NCBI GenBank assembly: GCA_964563495.1
Contig: CAZLYK010000199.1
Span: forward strand, 1-7,767
DNA from: CAZLYK01 sp964563495
Lineage (GTDB): Bacteria > Acidobacteriota > Blastocatellia > RBC074
Length of the DNA stretch: 7,767 bases
Direction of reading: 5' to 3'
The position numbers and the translations under genes were made by a program. The notes under the pieces were generated by a model. It made no database searches, was not told the DNA's origin, and saw nothing but the letters and a program-made list of their open reading frames with translations. Every line of letters begins with the position of its first letter. Within the stretch, counting starts at the first letter, position 1. Shown one piece after another: positions 5,640-7,767 of this stretch.

Positions 5640-6185
5640 ATGAAAAGCTTAAACTTGTTACCCGAACGATTTCTGTTTTTTCTGCTTATTATCATAGTGA
5701 TTGTCGGCAGCGCCATCACAACTCGATACGCCGATGCTGCGCCTAAGGCCTGGCTGCCGCCATCGGAGGCAATCAGCCACTTCGTCGTATACCCTTTGGC
5801 CAACTCGACGAACGCCGTCATTGCAGATCTCGCCGGTCAGAATTCAGACGGCCTGGATCATCAAATCACTGTCTCGTCCCCGGGGCGAATCATGGTGTCT
5901 GCACAGGTCGGGATCGACAATCCCGCCGGCATCGCCGTCCGCGGGGCTTGCCACCTGTTCATCAGTGACGGGACAGGGCCGACTAACGGCCTGACCGAGA
6001 TCGGCCAGCCGGCCGTCTGGCATACGACTGACAACCCCGCCTATGACCTCACCGTGACCGTCCTCGGCTATGCGATAAAACCACAGGGCACCTACAACGT
6101 GGTGGTGGAGTGCGAGCAGCTAGGAGCCATCGGCGCGACAGGAGGCCGACTGGCAAACATGATCGTTTGGGAAGGAGCGCCCTGA
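5640..6185 (+). CDS. Secreted protein of unknown function
   Basis: A 181-residue protein that I do not recognise. It starts with a signal sequence: charged N-terminus, hydrophobic core FLFFLLIIIVIVGSAI (11-26), and a probable cleavage at ADA-A near residue 33. The mature part of about 148 residues is rich in Val, Ile, Thr, Gly and Asp with alternating hydrophobic stretches (HQITVSSPGRIMVSAQVGI, YDLTVTVLGYAI, TYNVVVECEQ). This suggests a beta-sandwich, but that is inference. Cys104 and Cys158 could form a disulphide after export. No enzyme motif is visible. It is flanked by unrelated genes, and its AT-rich upstream region with REP-like repeats may mark an insertion point. Its 3' end faces the response regulator gene across 94 bases in which I see no clear terminator. 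Confidence 0.8.
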   Translation: MKSLNLLPERFLFFLLIIIVIVGSAITTRYADAAPKAWLPPSEAISHFVVYPLANSTNAVIADLAGQNSDGLDHQITVSSPGRIMVSAQVGIDNPAGIAVRGACHLFISDGTGPTNGLTEIGQPAVWHTTDNPAYDLTVTVLGYAIKPQGTYNVVVECEQLGAIGATGGRLANMIVWEGAP

Positions 6186-6279
6186 ATAAGAGTTTGGACA
6201 GAGGTAATCTTGAATGACTATCGCCATTTCATCATCAATTGGGTAAAGCCGATTGAGTCGCGCTATTAATCACGCCCAG

Positions 6280-7626
6280 TCAGGCTCGATTGATGCCGAG
6301 GGCTTTGAGGCGGCGATAGAGGTGGCTGCGGTCGATGCCCATGAGTTCGGCGGTGCGCGAGACGTTGCCGTCGGTCTCGGCGAGTTTGCGGAGGATGTAT
6401 TCACGCTCGTAGGCTTCGGCGGCCTCGCGGTAGGAATCGAAGTTATAACTCGAAGCGGGCGGCGCCTCGCCGCTCAGGATGGGGAGGTCATCGGCCTCGA
6501 CCTGGCGGCGATGGTGCATGATGATCACGCGTTCGACGGTATTGCGGAGTTCGCGGACGTTGCCGGGCCAGAAATAATTCTGCATGCGCTCGATCGCGGA
6601 AGATCTGAACTCTTTCGGCATGCGCTTGTTGGCGAGCGAGAAGTCCTGATTGAAATAGTCGACGAGTTGGGGGACATCTTCCAACCTTTCGCGGAGGGGC
6701 GAGATTTCAAAGGGGATGACGTTTAAGCGGTAGAAGAGATCGGCGCGAAAATTACCGCGCTCGATCTCGACTTCGAGTCGTTTGTTGGTGGCCGCGATGA
6801 CGCGGACATCGACGGTGACCGAAGTCTCAGATCCGACCGGCTCGAAGCGCTGCTCTTCGAGCGCGCGGAGAACCTTCGATTGCGTCTTGAGGCTCATATC
6901 GCCGACCTCGTCGAGGAAGATGGTCGCACCGTCGGCGCGCTCGAACTTGCCGCGCTTGGCCTGGGTCGCGCCGGTGAAGGCGCCTTTGACGTGTCCGAAC
7001 AACTCCGATTCGATCAGCTCTTCGGGGATGGCCGCGCAATTGACCTCGACAAACGGGCGCGAGCCGCGCAGCGATTGTGAGTGGAGCGAGCGGGCGACGA
7101 GCTCTTTGCCGGTTCCGGATTCGCCGTAGATCAGGACTCTACCGTTGGTCGGCGCGGCGTAGGCTATCTGCTGGCGCAAAGCACGCATCGGGACGGAATC
7201 GCCGATCATGGCGTATGTTCGATCGAGTTTGGCCTGCAAATCAGAGTTGGTCGCTTCGAGCTCTCGCTGGCGAATGGCGTTTTTGACTGCGAGGACGGTC
7301 TTTTCGAGAGAGAGTGGCTTTTCGATAAAGTCGAAAGCTCCGAGCTTGGTTGCACGGACGGCGGTCTCGATCCGGCCATGGCCGGAGATCATAACCACGA
7401 CCACATCCGGATAACCGGCTTTCAGTCTCTCGAGGGTCTCGAGACCGTCGATTCCGGGCAGCCAGACATCGAGCAGGACGCAGGCATAGAGCCTCTTCTC
7501 AAAGGCCTCGAGGCAGTCTTCCCCGCTGGCGACGGCCGAGACGTTGAAGCCCTCGTCTTCGAGCACGCCGGTCAGCGATTGGCGGATGCCCGGTTCGTCA
7601 TCAACTATCAGAATGGAGTTAGCCAT
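6280..7626 (-). CDS. NtrC-family sigma-54 response regulator, NtrX-like
   Basis: A 448-residue transcriptional activator with the complete three-domain layout. Receiver (about 4-120): Asp9 and Asp10, phospho-acceptor Asp53 in LLDVWLPGIDGLE, MISGHG (79-84) and Lys103 in FIEKPLS. AAA+ sigma-54 interaction domain (about 140-370): Walker A GESGTGKE (168-175), the GAFTGA loop (215-220) intact, Walker B IFLDE (236-240), and NFRADLFYRLNVIPF and WPGNVREL. Fis-type helix-turn-helix at 419-441. The SGHGRIETAV and FIEKP text is most like NtrX. Phosphorylation by a partner histidine kinase would drive sigma-54 promoters, but no kinase is in the window. ATG at 7626 directly precedes the receiver. The open frame to 7719 adds a repeat-derived sequence and is rejected. 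No strong Shine-Dalgarno is seen, only GATGG five bases or so upstream. Confidence 0.95.
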   Translation of the reverse strand: MANSILIVDDEPGIRQSLTGVLEDEGFNVSAVASGEDCLEAFEKRLYACVLLDVWLPGIDGLETLERLKAGYPDVVVVMISGHGRIETAVRATKLGAFDFIEKPLSLEKTVLAVKNAIRQRELEATNSDLQAKLDRTYAMIGDSVPMRALRQQIAYAAPTNGRVLIYGESGTGKELVARSLHSQSLRGSRPFVEVNCAAIPEELIESELFGHVKGAFTGATQAKRGKFERADGATIFLDEVGDMSLKTQSKVLRALEEQRFEPVGSETSVTVDVRVIAATNKRLEVEIERGNFRADLFYRLNVIPFEISPLRERLEDVPQLVDYFNQDFSLANKRMPKEFRSSAIERMQNYFWPGNVRELRNTVERVIIMHHRRQVEADDLPILSGEAPPASSYNFDSYREAAEAYEREYILRKLAETDGNVSRTAELMGIDRSHLYRRLKALGINRA

Positions 7627-7675
7627 AGATCCATCATCCGGTCCCCTAGAGCATGTTTTAAAAGCCCCGGTTAAA

Positions 7676-7710
7676 GCCTGCGAAGCAGGCGACAGCCTGC
7701 GGTCCACCGC
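7676..7710. repeat. Overlapping short palindromes upstream of the regulator
   Basis: GCCTGC-GAA-GCAGGC (7676-7690), then GACA and a second GCCTGC (7695-7700). The middle GCAGGC can therefore pair with either side. GCGGT-CC-ACCGC (7699-7710) overlaps the end. It looks like an intergenic REP-type repeat cluster in the leader or promoter region of the regulator gene. Confidence 0.6.
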
Positions 7711-7740
7711 CTGTTTCACGGGCTCGATGGTGAGATCGCA

Positions 7741-7767
7741 ACCTAACCCAGGGTTCCGCCTTCGGCT
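7741..7767. repeat. Partial palindromic repeat cut by the window edge
   Basis: AACCC-A-GGGTT (7745-7755) followed by CCGCCTTCGGCT. It resembles the left half of a longer dispersed palindrome whose right half would repeat CCCTGGGTTA beyond the edge. That completion is inference. Confidence 0.35.

Noticed and set aside
6186..6279. Bidirectional terminator between the secreted-protein and regulator genes
   Set aside because: I found no stable inverted repeat with a T-run in this convergent gap.
7081..7674. 197-codon open frame antisense to the response regulator
   Set aside because: It is a GC-rich shadow of a strongly conserved gene, with no ribosome site or recognisable domain.

Overview
This is a GC-rich, gene-dense bacterial window with six confident genes and unusually structured intergenic DNA. 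The organism cannot be fixed from the sequence alone. A GC-rich soil or thermal bacterium such as an Acidobacteriota member (Blastocatellia-like) would fit the gene styles: a NadA of the three-cysteine long type, an NtrX-like sigma-54 activator, a small secreted BON protein and abundant palindromic repeats. That placement is inference.

Layout. From 2 to 3490, three genes read leftward: a small exported BON-domain protein (3083-3490), then an FGGY carbohydrate kinase (1447-2979), then a sphingosine-1-phosphate lyase-like PLP enzyme (2-1408). The kinase and lyase are separated by only 38 bases and look like one transcription unit. A long hairpin (2975-3071) separates the BON gene from the kinase and covers the kinase start. 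A four-helix membrane protein (3632-4018) reads rightward and converges on quinolinate synthase nadA (4111-5247, leftward). Between them lies a nearly perfect palindrome (4000-4110, 53-bp arms, 5-base loop) that contains the stop codon of one gene and abuts the stop codon of the other. Upstream of nadA are two copies of an 18-base operator-like site (TTAGTGT-N6-TACAC) overlapping a plausible promoter. The stretch 5334-5639 carries no confident gene but holds a REP-like pair of hairpins that also makes a good sigma-70-type promoter for an unrecognised secreted protein (5640-6185). After a featureless 94-base convergent gap comes an NtrC/NtrX-family response regulator (6280-7626, leftward). The window ends in another cluster of short palindromes (7676-7767), cut by the edge.

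How the parts may work together. The kinase and lyase could form a catabolic pair in which a phosphorylated substrate is cleaved by the PLP lyase, but their substrates are not shown by sequence. nadA starts NAD synthesis, and its paired operators fit the GT-N7-AC core known for NrtR-type NAD regulators. The palindromes at 2975-3071 and 4000-4110 share the same outer sequence (GAATAGACAGGAT) but have unrelated inner arms. They are one dispersed element family, and the 4000-4110 copy stops translation in all six frames. This element family and the kinase-lyase pair are the most interesting items here.
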